From a bacterium (GTDB lineage: Bacteria > Electryoneota > RPQS01): a DNA stretch of 32,130 bases. The notes beneath the pieces were generated by a model that did not search any database, was not told where the DNA came from, and was given only the letters and a program-made list of their open reading frames with translations. Where the stretch lies: positions 1 to 32,130 of the forward strand of contig JAPKYT010000029.1 of assembly GCA_026394155.1 (NCBI GenBank). The letters are read 5' to 3'. Of the stretch, positions 11,461 through 19,145 are shown piece by piece. The position numbers and the translations under genes were made by a program. Position 1 is the stretch's first letter; each line of letters begins with the position of its first letter.

Positions 11461-12366
11461 CTACTTCGCTCCGCGGTCTGTCGCGCTCGCCTCTCCGGCC
11501 GGCGCATGGCGGTAGCGGTCGCTCAGCCGTTCGGCCAGACGAACGCCCATCTTGGCGACGGACAGGATCGCCCGCGGATAGCAAGGTCTCAACCTCTTGT
11601 CCATGAACAGTCGCATGGAGCGGTAGAATTCACGCCGGGCCAAGGAGGGAGCGAGGCGCATGCTCGCACCCTTGGTGTGCATCACGCGCGCGGCTGGCAC
11701 AAACCAGATTTCGCTGCCGGTCTGCCGCAGCTTCCAACACAAATCTATATCTTCGCCGAAGAGAAAGTAGTCTTCGTCGAAGCCGCCCACGGATTCGAAC
11801 GCGCTGCGACGCACCAGCAGGCACGACCCCGAAAGACAATCGGTCGTCACCTCCACGTCGGGCGAGAGCCACCGCCGATGATAACCTCCCAGCCTGCGGC
11901 TGTGCGGGAACACGCGATCCAGACCGGTGAAATAGCCAACGGCATTCACGGGAGTCGGAAATCCGCGCCGGCAATCGTGGCGGAAGCCGCCGTCGGGACC
12001 CGTCACCTTGGGACCGCAGGCAGCAGCCTGTATACGATGCCGCAGAAAAGCCACCAGTTCGGCGACCGCGCGGGGGCCCACCGCTGTGTCGGGGTTCAAA
12101 AGGAGCAGAAACTCGCCCGTGGCCTGCCGTGCCGCCGCATTCACCGCCCGGCCGAAGCCCGTGTTCTCCCGATTGGCAATGAGGCGAACCTGTAGGAAGT
12201 TGTCGTGCACCAAGTCGGCGGTGTCGTCCCGCGACGCATTGTCCACCACCCAGCACTCCGCGAGCCACTCCGCACTCGCGCGATAGAGGCCGTCGAGACA
12301 TCCGCGGATGAAGTCCCGCGACTCGTACGTCACCACGATGGCGCTGACGCACGGTTCGGGACTCAT
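11461..12366 (-). CDS. GT2 family glycosyltransferase (rhamnosyltransferase-like)
   Basis: A 301-residue GT-A fold enzyme. The N-terminus SAIVVTYESRDFI and WVVDNASRDDT form the nucleotide-sugar site, and LLLLNPDT (N91-P92-D93) is the DxD-equivalent metal site. GGFDEDYFLFGEDIDLCWK (about 197-215) is the ED motif typical of WbbL/RfbF-type rhamnosyltransferases. A basic, weakly hydrophobic C-terminus suggests peripheral membrane association. It likely adds a sugar to a cell-surface glycan precursor; donor and acceptor are unknown. Its ATG follows the stop of the DPM1-like gene with no gap, and accA begins 11 bases after its stop. Confidence 0.88.
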   Translation of the reverse strand: MSPEPCVSAIVVTYESRDFIRGCLDGLYRASAEWLAECWVVDNASRDDTADLVHDNFLQVRLIANRENTGFGRAVNAAARQATGEFLLLLNPDTAVGPRAVAELVAFLRHRIQAAACGPKVTGPDGGFRHDCRRGFPTPVNAVGYFTGLDRVFPHSRRLGGYHRRWLSPDVEVTTDCLSGSCLLVRRSAFESVGGFDEDYFLFGEDIDLCWKLRQTGSEIWFVPAARVMHTKGASMRLAPSLARREFYRSMRLFMDKRLRPCYPRAILSVAKMGVRLAERLSDRYRHAPAGEASATDRGAK

Positions 12367-13080
12367 TTACAGCCCGCCGAAGATGGACTGCAGGCGGAGC
12401 TTCCACACCATGAACACCGCCTCCCGGACGATGGCCCTGGACATCTTCGAGCTGCCTACTCGCCGGTCCACGAAGATGATGGGAATCTCCACGTATTTGA
12501 AGCCTTTCTTCCAGGCCTTGAAGTTCATCTCGATCTGGAAGCTGTACCCGCCCGAACGGATGCGGTCGAGATCAATGGCCTTCAGAACCTCGATGCGGAA
12601 GCACTTGAACCCGCCGGTCGGATCGTGAATGGGCATGCCCGTGACACAACGGGTGTAGTACGACGCAAAGTAGCTGAGCAGCAGCCGCCGCAGCGGCCAG
12701 TTGACCACCGAGATCCCGTTGATGTAGCGGGAGCCGAGCACGAAGTCGTAGCCTTGAATCTTCTCCAGCAAGCGCGGCAACTCCTTCGGGTCATGCGAAA
12801 AATCCGCGTCCATCTCGAAGACGATCTCGTAACCGTTGGCGATGGCGTACTTGAAACCGGCAACGTAGGCCGTGCCGAGACCCATTTTGCCCGAACGCTC
12901 GATGAGCTTGACGCGCGAGTCGTTCCCCGAGCGGGCCTTCACCCGCTGCGCCGTGCCGTCGGGCGAATTGTCGTCTACGATGAGCACGTCCAGTCCAAGG
13001 TTCTGCTCGAGGATAGCATCGAGAATCGCGTCTATCGTTGCGAGTTCGTTATACGTCGGGATAACGATCAGGCCTTTCAC
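12367..13080 (-). CDS. Dolichol/polyprenol-phosphate mannosyltransferase-like GT2 (DPM1-like)
   Basis: Predicted to transfer a hexose, classically mannose from GDP-mannose, to polyprenyl phosphate on the cytoplasmic face of the membrane. The 237 residues match the DPM1 pattern: IVIPTYNE at the N-terminus, VDDNSPDGT, GLGTAYVAGFKYA, the metal-binding EMDADFSHDP (D91, D93), VLGSRYI and DPTGGFKCF. It lacks C-terminal membrane helices, as in the soluble DPM1 class. The start overlaps the purE stop by four bases. A polyprenyl-phosphate sugar made here could feed the GT-C protein encoded at 14494-17409; that link is inference. Confidence 0.9.
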   Translation of the reverse strand: MKGLIVIPTYNELATIDAILDAILEQNLGLDVLIVDDNSPDGTAQRVKARSGNDSRVKLIERSGKMGLGTAYVAGFKYAIANGYEIVFEMDADFSHDPKELPRLLEKIQGYDFVLGSRYINGISVVNWPLRRLLLSYFASYYTRCVTGMPIHDPTGGFKCFRIEVLKAIDLDRIRSGGYSFQIEMNFKAWKKGFKYVEIPIIFVDRRVGSSKMSRAIVREAVFMVWKLRLQSIFGGL

Positions 13081-13535
13081 AGACGCGCTCCTTTCGCCCT
13101 GAACTCGGCCAGTTTCTCAGCCACGGCAGGATACTTCAGGGCCAGAATGCGCGCCGCCAGAACAATCGCGTTCTCGGCGCCCGCTTTGCCCACGGCCACC
13201 GTGGCCACCGGCACACCCGAGGGCATTTGCACGGTGGAGAGCAGCGCGTCCAGACCGTTCAGCGCCGATCCCGGCAGGGGAACGCCGATCACCGGAAGCA
13301 CGGTTTCGGCGGCGCACGCGCCGGCCAGATGGGCCGCCATGCCGGCGGCGGCAATCACCACCTCGGTTCCGTCACGAGCCGTTTCCTTCAGCCGCGCCCG
13401 CAACCGGTCCGGATCGCGATGCGCCGAAAGCACGGCCATCTCTACATCCAGACCGAAGAATTCAGAGAGGCGCTCCGCGCCGGCGAAGTACTCGCGGTCG
13501 GACGAAGAACCCATCAAGATGAGAATTTTGGGCAT
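13077..13535 (-). CDS. purE: N5-carboxyaminoimidazole ribonucleotide mutase (class I PurE)
   Basis: Converts N5-CAIR to CAIR in purine synthesis. The 152 residues show MGSSSDREY, SAHR with catalytic-type H39, AGMAAHLAG and STVQMPSGVPVATVAVGKAGAENA, the class I pattern. Two usually invariant positions differ: SAHRD instead of SAHRT, and HLAG instead of HLPG. The ATG at 13535 has an AGAGG Shine-Dalgarno. No purK is adjacent. It is the first gene of the long minus-strand run, being separated from the gene upstream by an intrinsic terminator, so the operon promoter probably lies in 13536-13582, though I see no strong hexamers there. Confidence 0.93.
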   Translation of the reverse strand: MPKILILMGSSSDREYFAGAERLSEFFGLDVEMAVLSAHRDPDRLRARLKETARDGTEVVIAAAGMAAHLAGACAAETVLPVIGVPLPGSALNGLDALLSTVQMPSGVPVATVAVGKAGAENAIVLAARILALKYPAVAEKLAEFRAKGARL

Positions 13536-13582
13536 CGCCGGGCCTCTTGGAAAGGTGCAAACAACGCGGCGCGGGCTACAGG

Positions 13583-13620
13583 AAAAAGACCATCACTGTC
13601 GGCGACGAACAGTGATGGTC
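13583..13620 (-). terminator. Rho-independent terminator after the beta-barrel gene
   Basis: A perfect 12-bp inverted repeat (GACCATCACTGT at 13588-13599 and its complement at 13609-13620) with a 9-base loop. On the minus strand it is followed by TTTTT (13583-13587). It lies 51 bases after the stop of the outer-membrane gene and separates that transcription unit from purE. Confidence 0.92.
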
Positions 13621-13670
13621 CGTTCACACACACCGGAAAGGGGATCGCAACTCCCCGGACCGCTGACGAC

Positions 13671-14438
13671 TCAGCGCGAATAATCCACCGGCCGGGTGAC
13701 CTTGTCGAAGTAGAAGCGCAGGCCCAGCAAGCCGTAGACGCCCGACAGATTCACTTCCATCGTCCGCGAACTCGACGACGTAGCGCCGATAATCGGCAGA
13801 TTGGTGCGAGTGCCCGGCGATACTTCGTACGAGTAGCTCTGAGTGTTGGCCACCCGCGCCCCGCCCTGCAGCACGATTCCGAAACGAGGCAGGGGCAGGA
13901 CTTCGACTCCCGCCGAAGCGACCAGACCGAACGCCCGCCCGGTCGCGTCGTAGTTGTAGCGCTGCCGGTAGTTGTCCTGAATCTGCAAGTTGGCGTTATA
14001 GTAGGCCACTCCCGCGCCCAAGTTCAGACGAACATGTTCGGACGGCGTACCCACCAGATATCCCTTGAGGAAGAACTCGCCCGCGTGCATCAGGATCTCG
14101 CCGGAGGCCGTATCGGGCGCGTCCACGGTGTTCGTCACTTCCAACAAGGCATTGTAGCCGACTTCCCACATCGTATGCTTGGACGGACAATAGAGAAAGC
14201 TCAGGCCGGCGGCCGGACCCGCGTCGCTCTTGTTGAGCACGTTGTCAATGTGCGCCTTGTTCAGTGTTGTCTGCATGTTCTCGATACCGGTGCGAACGTC
14301 GCTGAGGTCGTACCCTCCGAATCCGCCGCGCAGTTCCACACCATACCTAAGCGGGCTCTCGAAAGCCAGTGCAGTGCCGGAACCCAGCATCAGGATCAAA
14401 GCTGCGCACGCTCCAATGGTTCCAATGAGACGGTGCAT
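13671..14438 (-). CDS. Outer-membrane beta-barrel protein (OmpX/PorT-like), hypothetical
   Basis: A 255-residue exported protein: signal peptide residues 1-25 (MHRLIG start, hydrophobic core, GTALA cleavage). Alternating amphipathic strands with Gly and aromatic residues follow, such as YGVELRGGFGGYD, AGLSFLYC, FFLKGYLVG, LNLGAGVAYY and GLVASAGVEV, ending in a strand VYGLLGLRFYF close to the C-terminus. This is the look of an 8-12-strand beta-barrel, but I do not recognise a named family. The ATG at 14438 has a GGAGG Shine-Dalgarno seven bases away; a TTG two codons upstream is less likely. It is the last gene of the glycosyltransferase/DUF2723 unit. Confidence 0.75.
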   Translation of the reverse strand: MHRLIGTIGACAALILMLGSGTALAFESPLRYGVELRGGFGGYDLSDVRTGIENMQTTLNKAHIDNVLNKSDAGPAAGLSFLYCPSKHTMWEVGYNALLEVTNTVDAPDTASGEILMHAGEFFLKGYLVGTPSEHVRLNLGAGVAYYNANLQIQDNYRQRYNYDATGRAFGLVASAGVEVLPLPRFGIVLQGGARVANTQSYSYEVSPGTRTNLPIIGATSSSSRTMEVNLSGVYGLLGLRFYFDKVTRPVDYSR

Positions 14439-14493
14439 GGTCAAGCCTCCGTGAAAAAAGAGTTATCCGAAAAACGAACCAGTCTGAAAAAAC

Positions 14494-17409
14494 TCAGTTG
14501 GCGGGCCGCGGCGCGCCCGTGTCCACAGCCATCATTTGGTCGAGCCGCTGTTTGGCGCCGCGGTCGGATGGGTGGCGGGTCACCCACTCCTGTAAGACGG
14601 CGACGGCTTTGCCCTTGTCGCCCGCATACTCGCAAGCCTGCATGAGCGCTCCGATAGACTGGCCGTCGTTCGGGTTCAGCGCCAGCGCTCTCTCAAAACA
14701 CTGCGCGGCCAGCGCATAGCTTCCGGCGCTGAACAACTCGCGGCCCGCCGCGTAGCACTGCTCGGCGGTCGGCGTGGAGCCCAGGGATTGTTCGACGATC
14801 TCCTTGGCGCGCGGCTCATTTTTCGCATAGGCCGCCCAGAAGCCCGCGATGCGCATCCGCATTTCCAGCCGCAGGTCCTTACGCGCCGTCACCAACTCGA
14901 GACGCCGCAACGTCTCATCGGGCCGCCCCATGTCGTAATACATCTTGGCGATCTGCAGCGACAGTTCGGGATTGGAGATGGACCGCACGGACTCGGGAAC
15001 CAGCTCGTCGAGCTTCATCATCACGGTCAGCGCCTTCTGCCGGTTGGACAACTGGTCGAAGTTGGCCACGCGCTCCGCCACGCTCTCGTACTGCGAGCCG
15101 GCGGAGGGATTCGTATCCGGCAGCATGGAATAGTAGTAGGCAAGCTGCAAGAAGCCGGAACGGTAATTCTGCAACAGCTTTTCGACATTGTCGTCGAAGT
15201 GAACGCTCGGATCATTGATGCCGCGGAAATGTCCGTGGAAGGTCTCCAGCAGGTTGCGGTGAAGCAATTCTGAGTCCACCGGCTGCCGCCCCTTGGGGTT
15301 GACCCGGAACACCAGCCCTTCGAAGGTGAGATGATCCCGCAGTCCGACCATGTTCGAGTTGGCCACGGTGACCGCGAAATAGACCGGTTTGGGTACCGGT
15401 GTGCGGGCCGGGTCCCAGTTGGTGCGCAGGATGTCCAGAATCATCACGTCCTGAACCCGCAGAAAGTTGTTCTGGCGGCTCTCGCTGTCGCGGGTGGGAA
15501 CGTACATGGCCGCGGGCACGGTCCACGCCATCTTGCCCTCGGGCGTGTTCATCTCCACCTTTTGCTTCTCCGGCGGCCAGTAGCGCGACATCATCGCCGC
15601 CGCGTCGTGCTGGTCGAGATAGCGGTCAACGTAGGTATCGCTGAATGAGATGGGAACTTTGGGCTCGCGATTCTTGAGCTGTTTGATGTACCATCCCGTG
15701 TTGAGCAGACTCAAGTTGGCAACGCGCACGTCGCGCCGGATGCGTTCCACCTCCTGCATGTACCAGACCGGGAAGGTGTCGTTGTCCCCGTTGGTGAAGA
15801 TAATCCCGTCCTTGGCGCAGGACGTCAGCATGTTGTAGCTGTAGTCCCAGGCCACGTGATTGCCGCTGCGGTCGTTCAATTCGTAATTGCGTGCCAGCAG
15901 CATGACCGGGCTAAGCAGCAGGAGCAGCGCGGCCATGCCCAGAGAGGCGGAACGCATGGCGCGCTCCTCCTTCATCTTCTTGCCGATCCACTCGATGACC
16001 GCCGCCGCGCCCAGGCCGATCCACAGCGCAAAGGCAAAAAACGCGCCCACATACGAGTAGTCACGCTCGCGCGGCTGCGGATTATCCTGATTGACATAAA
16101 CAATGATGGCGTAGCCGGTCATTAAGAACAGCGCGAACACCACCAGCCAGCCGCGGAAATCCTTGGCAAACTGATAGGCGAAGCCCAGCAATCCGAGGAT
16201 GAAGGGAATGCAGGTAATCACCGCCAGAAAACGCACGGCTCCCGACGGTTCGTCAGTGAAAAGCGAGATGATGGAGTACTTGGGGCTGACGCCCGCGTCC
16301 TGAACCTCGTGCTGCGGCGCGCCCTCGCGGCCGATGAACTGCCAGAACAGGTAGCGGTTGAACATCTTGTGCACCTGATACCGCCAGAAGTAGTCGCTCT
16401 CGCTGCGGTACTCAGGATCGTTGTTCCACAGCCGCGGCATAATCGGCCGCTCGCCGTACTGCTCGCGGTTCAGATAGGAGAAGAAGCGCGCCGGCGTGTC
16501 CGGATCGTTCTCGTCTATCCCCGTGTTCAATCCCGAGCGGACGTAGATCATCACGTACGCCGAGAAGCCCACGATCACCAGAAACAGCCCGGCCATCATC
16601 ACGCCGATAATGCCATGCCGATTGCGAGCCGCCCACCAAAAGATCAGCATCACGCCGACCGTGATGACCAACGGCGCGGCCATCCCGATCTTGCTGGCGG
16701 TCAGCGGCAACCACTTGACCACGCCGGGATAAACCATCACGAACACCACGGCGGTGATGGCCGCCATGCCGACAAACGAGCCGATCTGGAACTTGCGCCG
16801 GCGGAAGTACATCACCAGCGCAATGGCCGGCAGCGCCAGAACCATCAGTAGGTGAACGCCGGTGGAAAGCCCTACCATGTAGCCGATGAGCAGCAACCAG
16901 CGCTCGTTGCCCGGTTCATCCGCCTTCTCATACCATACCAGAATGAGCCAGACCACGATATGCGTGAAGAACTGGCTTATGGCGTACACTTCCGACTCCA
17001 CCGCATTGAACCACATGGAGTACGACCACGCCAGCGACAACGCACCGACTATGCCGCCGCTGTAAGCGATGATCTTGTCGCGCACCGCGGTCTCGGGGCC
17101 GCGGATCATGCGGATCAGGCGCACGATGACAAGGTACGCGAACAGAATGGCGAAGGCGCTCGCCAGTACCGACATGTAGGTGACGCGAACCGCGATGTCC
17201 GACGACAGGGGCAGCATCGAGAAGATGCGGCCCAGCAGCAGGAAGAGCGGCGAACCGGGCGGATGGGGCACAGCCAGAGTATAGGCGCAGGCGGTGAACT
17301 CTCCGCAGTCCCAGAACGAAACGGAGTCCGCCATGCTGAAGGCATAGACGATGAACGCGACCACGAACACGGCCGTCGCGCACCACCGGTGAGTATCGAA
17401 TCTTACCAT
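14494..17409 (-). CDS. DUF2723 GT-C membrane protein with C-terminal TPRs (protein O-mannosyltransferase-like)
   Basis: A 971-residue integral membrane protein. The N-terminal DUF2723 signature is clear: FWDCGEF (residues 32-38) then VPHPPGSPLFLLLGR, with acidic D34 and E37 in the first outer loop, as in GT-C enzymes that use polyprenyl-phosphate sugars. About a dozen hydrophobic helices follow up to about residue 520. A soluble region with FTNGDNDTFP comes next, then C-terminal TPR-like helices (about 815-955). DUF2723 proteins resemble protein O-mannosyltransferases, but the substrate is not known. The ATG at 17409 overlaps the upstream glycosyltransferase by seven bases. Located in the inner membrane with the TPRs probably periplasmic. 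Confidence 0.88.
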   Translation of the reverse strand: MVRFDTHRWCATAVFVVAFIVYAFSMADSVSFWDCGEFTACAYTLAVPHPPGSPLFLLLGRIFSMLPLSSDIAVRVTYMSVLASAFAILFAYLVIVRLIRMIRGPETAVRDKIIAYSGGIVGALSLAWSYSMWFNAVESEVYAISQFFTHIVVWLILVWYEKADEPGNERWLLLIGYMVGLSTGVHLLMVLALPAIALVMYFRRRKFQIGSFVGMAAITAVVFVMVYPGVVKWLPLTASKIGMAAPLVITVGVMLIFWWAARNRHGIIGVMMAGLFLVIVGFSAYVMIYVRSGLNTGIDENDPDTPARFFSYLNREQYGERPIMPRLWNNDPEYRSESDYFWRYQVHKMFNRYLFWQFIGREGAPQHEVQDAGVSPKYSIISLFTDEPSGAVRFLAVITCIPFILGLLGFAYQFAKDFRGWLVVFALFLMTGYAIIVYVNQDNPQPRERDYSYVGAFFAFALWIGLGAAAVIEWIGKKMKEERAMRSASLGMAALLLLLSPVMLLARNYELNDRSGNHVAWDYSYNMLTSCAKDGIIFTNGDNDTFPVWYMQEVERIRRDVRVANLSLLNTGWYIKQLKNREPKVPISFSDTYVDRYLDQHDAAAMMSRYWPPEKQKVEMNTPEGKMAWTVPAAMYVPTRDSESRQNNFLRVQDVMILDILRTNWDPARTPVPKPVYFAVTVANSNMVGLRDHLTFEGLVFRVNPKGRQPVDSELLHRNLLETFHGHFRGINDPSVHFDDNVEKLLQNYRSGFLQLAYYYSMLPDTNPSAGSQYESVAERVANFDQLSNRQKALTVMMKLDELVPESVRSISNPELSLQIAKMYYDMGRPDETLRRLELVTARKDLRLEMRMRIAGFWAAYAKNEPRAKEIVEQSLGSTPTAEQCYAAGRELFSAGSYALAAQCFERALALNPNDGQSIGALMQACEYAGDKGKAVAVLQEWVTRHPSDRGAKQRLDQMMAVDTGAPRPAN

Positions 17410-18473
17410 TCCGCCGCCAGTTGTGTGTAGGTGTTTCGCTTGCGGATGAAGTGCCGCCAGACGATGCTATGTGGATAAATCACGCCAGACAGTTCTCGAT
17501 CAGGGACTTTGCGCAGCCGCTGCACCCGCCGCCTCTTGGCGCAGATGGACGGCAGACGGCACAGCGTATAGACGTGCGCGGCCAGCACCGCTCCCGAACG
17601 CTTGGGTTCTCCCCGGAACAGCGACGTGACCACAGTGACCCAATCGAGCGCCAGCCGTCCGGGAAGATTGCGCAACAGGCTTTTCAGGCTGTAGTTCTTG
17701 AGCATCATCACCAGCCCGTTGCGATGATTAAAATACATTTTGCGGAAGCGATCCGCCGACAGCGCGGCTCCCGCCCAATGAAACACGACGCCCCGCGGCG
17801 CGACCTTGACTTCATGCCCCATGAGCCAGTAGCGCCAGCAGAGATCCAGCTCTTCCATGTGCATGAAGAAGTCGGCGTCGAGGCCGCCGGCTTCCATGAA
17901 CGCCGACTTGCGCGTGACAAAGGCCGCCCCGGTCGCCCAGAAGATGGGAACCACGTCGTCGTATTGGCCGGTGTCGGGTTCAATGGCCTCGAAAAGCCGG
18001 CCACGAACGAAGGGATAGCCGTGGCGGTCTATGTAGCCGCCGCTGCCCCCGGAATACTCGAAGAAATCGCGCTGCTGCAAGGAGCGCAGCTTGGGCTGCA
18101 CAGCCGCAACACGCGGCTCGGCGGTCAGAAGTTCGACGGCCTGATCCAGCCAGCCGGGCTCCACTTCCACGTCAAAGTTCAGGAGTACAACGATTTCCCC
18201 GGCGGCCTCCGGCACGACCGTGTTGTACGCGCCGGCGTAGCCAAGATTCTCCTTGAACTCAATAAGTCTTACCCCCGGGCAGCTCCGCCGCAGGTAGTCT
18301 ACGCTGCCGTCGGTGGAGCGGTTGTCCACCACGACCAGTTCGAGGGGAGAGTACTTGGTCTTCTGCAGCGTCTCCAGACATCGCGGAAGAAAGGCCAAAC
18401 CGTTGTAATTCAGGATAATAACGGAGACAGTTGGGCGTGTCGTGGCGGATACCCGTGGAGGACTGCAAGTCAA
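17403..18473 (-). CDS. GT2 family glycosyltransferase
   Basis: A 356-residue GT-A glycosyltransferase: VSVIILNYNGLAFL, VVVDNRSTDGSVDYL and ENLGYAGAYN, the metal site LLNFDVEV (N99-F100-D101), and the ED-type motif DADFFMHMEELDLCWRYW. A basic C-terminal region of about 100 residues follows. Probably builds a surface polysaccharide or protein-linked glycan. The start is uncertain: the frame opens near 18473 with only a TTG and no Shine-Dalgarno, and no ATG, GTG or TTG lies between it and the essential VSVIILNYNG segment. A strong promoter-like sequence overlaps this position (see the promoter entry), making the true 5' end doubtful. Confidence 0.85.
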   Translation of the reverse strand: MTCSPPRVSATTRPTVSVIILNYNGLAFLPRCLETLQKTKYSPLELVVVDNRSTDGSVDYLRRSCPGVRLIEFKENLGYAGAYNTVVPEAAGEIVVLLNFDVEVEPGWLDQAVELLTAEPRVAAVQPKLRSLQQRDFFEYSGGSGGYIDRHGYPFVRGRLFEAIEPDTGQYDDVVPIFWATGAAFVTRKSAFMEAGGLDADFFMHMEELDLCWRYWLMGHEVKVAPRGVVFHWAGAALSADRFRKMYFNHRNGLVMMLKNYSLKSLLRNLPGRLALDWVTVVTSLFRGEPKRSGAVLAAHVYTLCRLPSICAKRRRVQRLRKVPDRELSGVIYPHSIVWRHFIRKRNTYTQLAAEW

Positions 18474-18475
18474 AG

Positions 18476-18504
18476 AAGTTAAATAATCTGCACAAGAATG
18501 TCAA
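18476..18504 (-). promoter_or_regulatory. Sigma70-type promoter before the GT2-DUF2723-barrel unit
   Basis: On the minus strand a perfect -35 TTGACA (18499-18504) is followed after exactly 17 bases by TAACTT (18476-18481) as -10. The same layout, TTGACA-N17-TAAATT, precedes the tRNA. The problem is that transcription would start near 18469, at or inside the apparent start of the glycosyltransferase gene, implying a leaderless message or a wrong start. Confidence 0.55.
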
Positions 18505-18593
18505 GCCAATTCCCGCCGCTCCCGATGCCCATCTGCCGCGCCATTATCCGCATGTTGTCCTGCCAAGCGCTTGCCCCCGTGCCGGACCTGATC

Positions 18594-19088
18594 TCAGATC
18601 CTCTCAACATTGCTGATCGGCACCCAGCCTTTCCGGCCGTCCGCGAGCTGAATGCTGACCCAGCCCGTGAGGCTTTCGCCATAGCGAACTTTCGTACCTT
18701 CGTGCAGTGAAAACAACTGGGTAGAAGATGCATCGGGGGCCGAACAGACATCCGTCTTCACAGCCGTCACGATGGCCCGCTTCTGGGTATCGAGTGCGGC
18801 CCGCCAGCCATACCATGCGCCGGACAGGGCATAAGCCACCAACAAGATCACCAAGACGGTGCGAAGCGGCTGCCTCCACGAGATCGGCGCGAACCGCCAT
18901 CCCAAGAAGCTGCCCAGCGCCAGAAATCCCATGACTTGAAACATCACCGCCAGCTCGTGCAGACTGAGATGGTCGCGCACGGAGTCCACCCAGTCCCAAA
19001 TCACCAGCCGCACCGGTTTTTCGATTTTGTCCACCACGGCCAGACGCGCCAGATCGAGATTGGTGTACACGTCCCGGTCGCGCGGCAT
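18594..19088 (-). CDS. batE: BatE-like protein, C-terminal part (membrane helices and SH3 domain), 5' end disrupted
   Basis: BatE is a TPR-SH3 membrane protein of Bat operons. From the ATG at 19088 the frame gives 164 residues: the end of a TPR (MPRDRDVYTNLDLAR), two membrane helices (about 45-66 and 75-95) and a C-terminal bacterial SH3 domain (104-164, ending GRKGWVPISNVERI). The same frame is open upstream to the batD stop and encodes GQIGKSILSYERARKL, the preceding TPR helices, but contains no start codon. The expected signal peptide and first TPR, about 60-70 residues, are absent. ATG 19088 has no Shine-Dalgarno. The gene therefore looks like a deletion or frameshift product, real or from assembly. 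It is the last gene of the Bat operon. Confidence 0.7.
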   Translation of the reverse strand: MPRDRDVYTNLDLARLAVVDKIEKPVRLVIWDWVDSVRDHLSLHELAVMFQVMGFLALGSFLGWRFAPISWRQPLRTVLVILLVAYALSGAWYGWRAALDTQKRAIVTAVKTDVCSAPDASSTQLFSLHEGTKVRYGESLTGWVSIQLADGRKGWVPISNVERI

Positions 19089-19145
19089 CAGCTTGCGCGC
19101 GCGCTCATAGCTCAGGATGGACTTTCCGATCTGACCGCATGGCCC

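Noticed and set aside
12205-13683. A 492-codon plus-strand frame spanning three minus-strand genes and the terminator.
   Set aside because: It crosses purE, the DPM1-like gene and a terminator hairpin, and its translation shows no domain; a GC-bias artefact.
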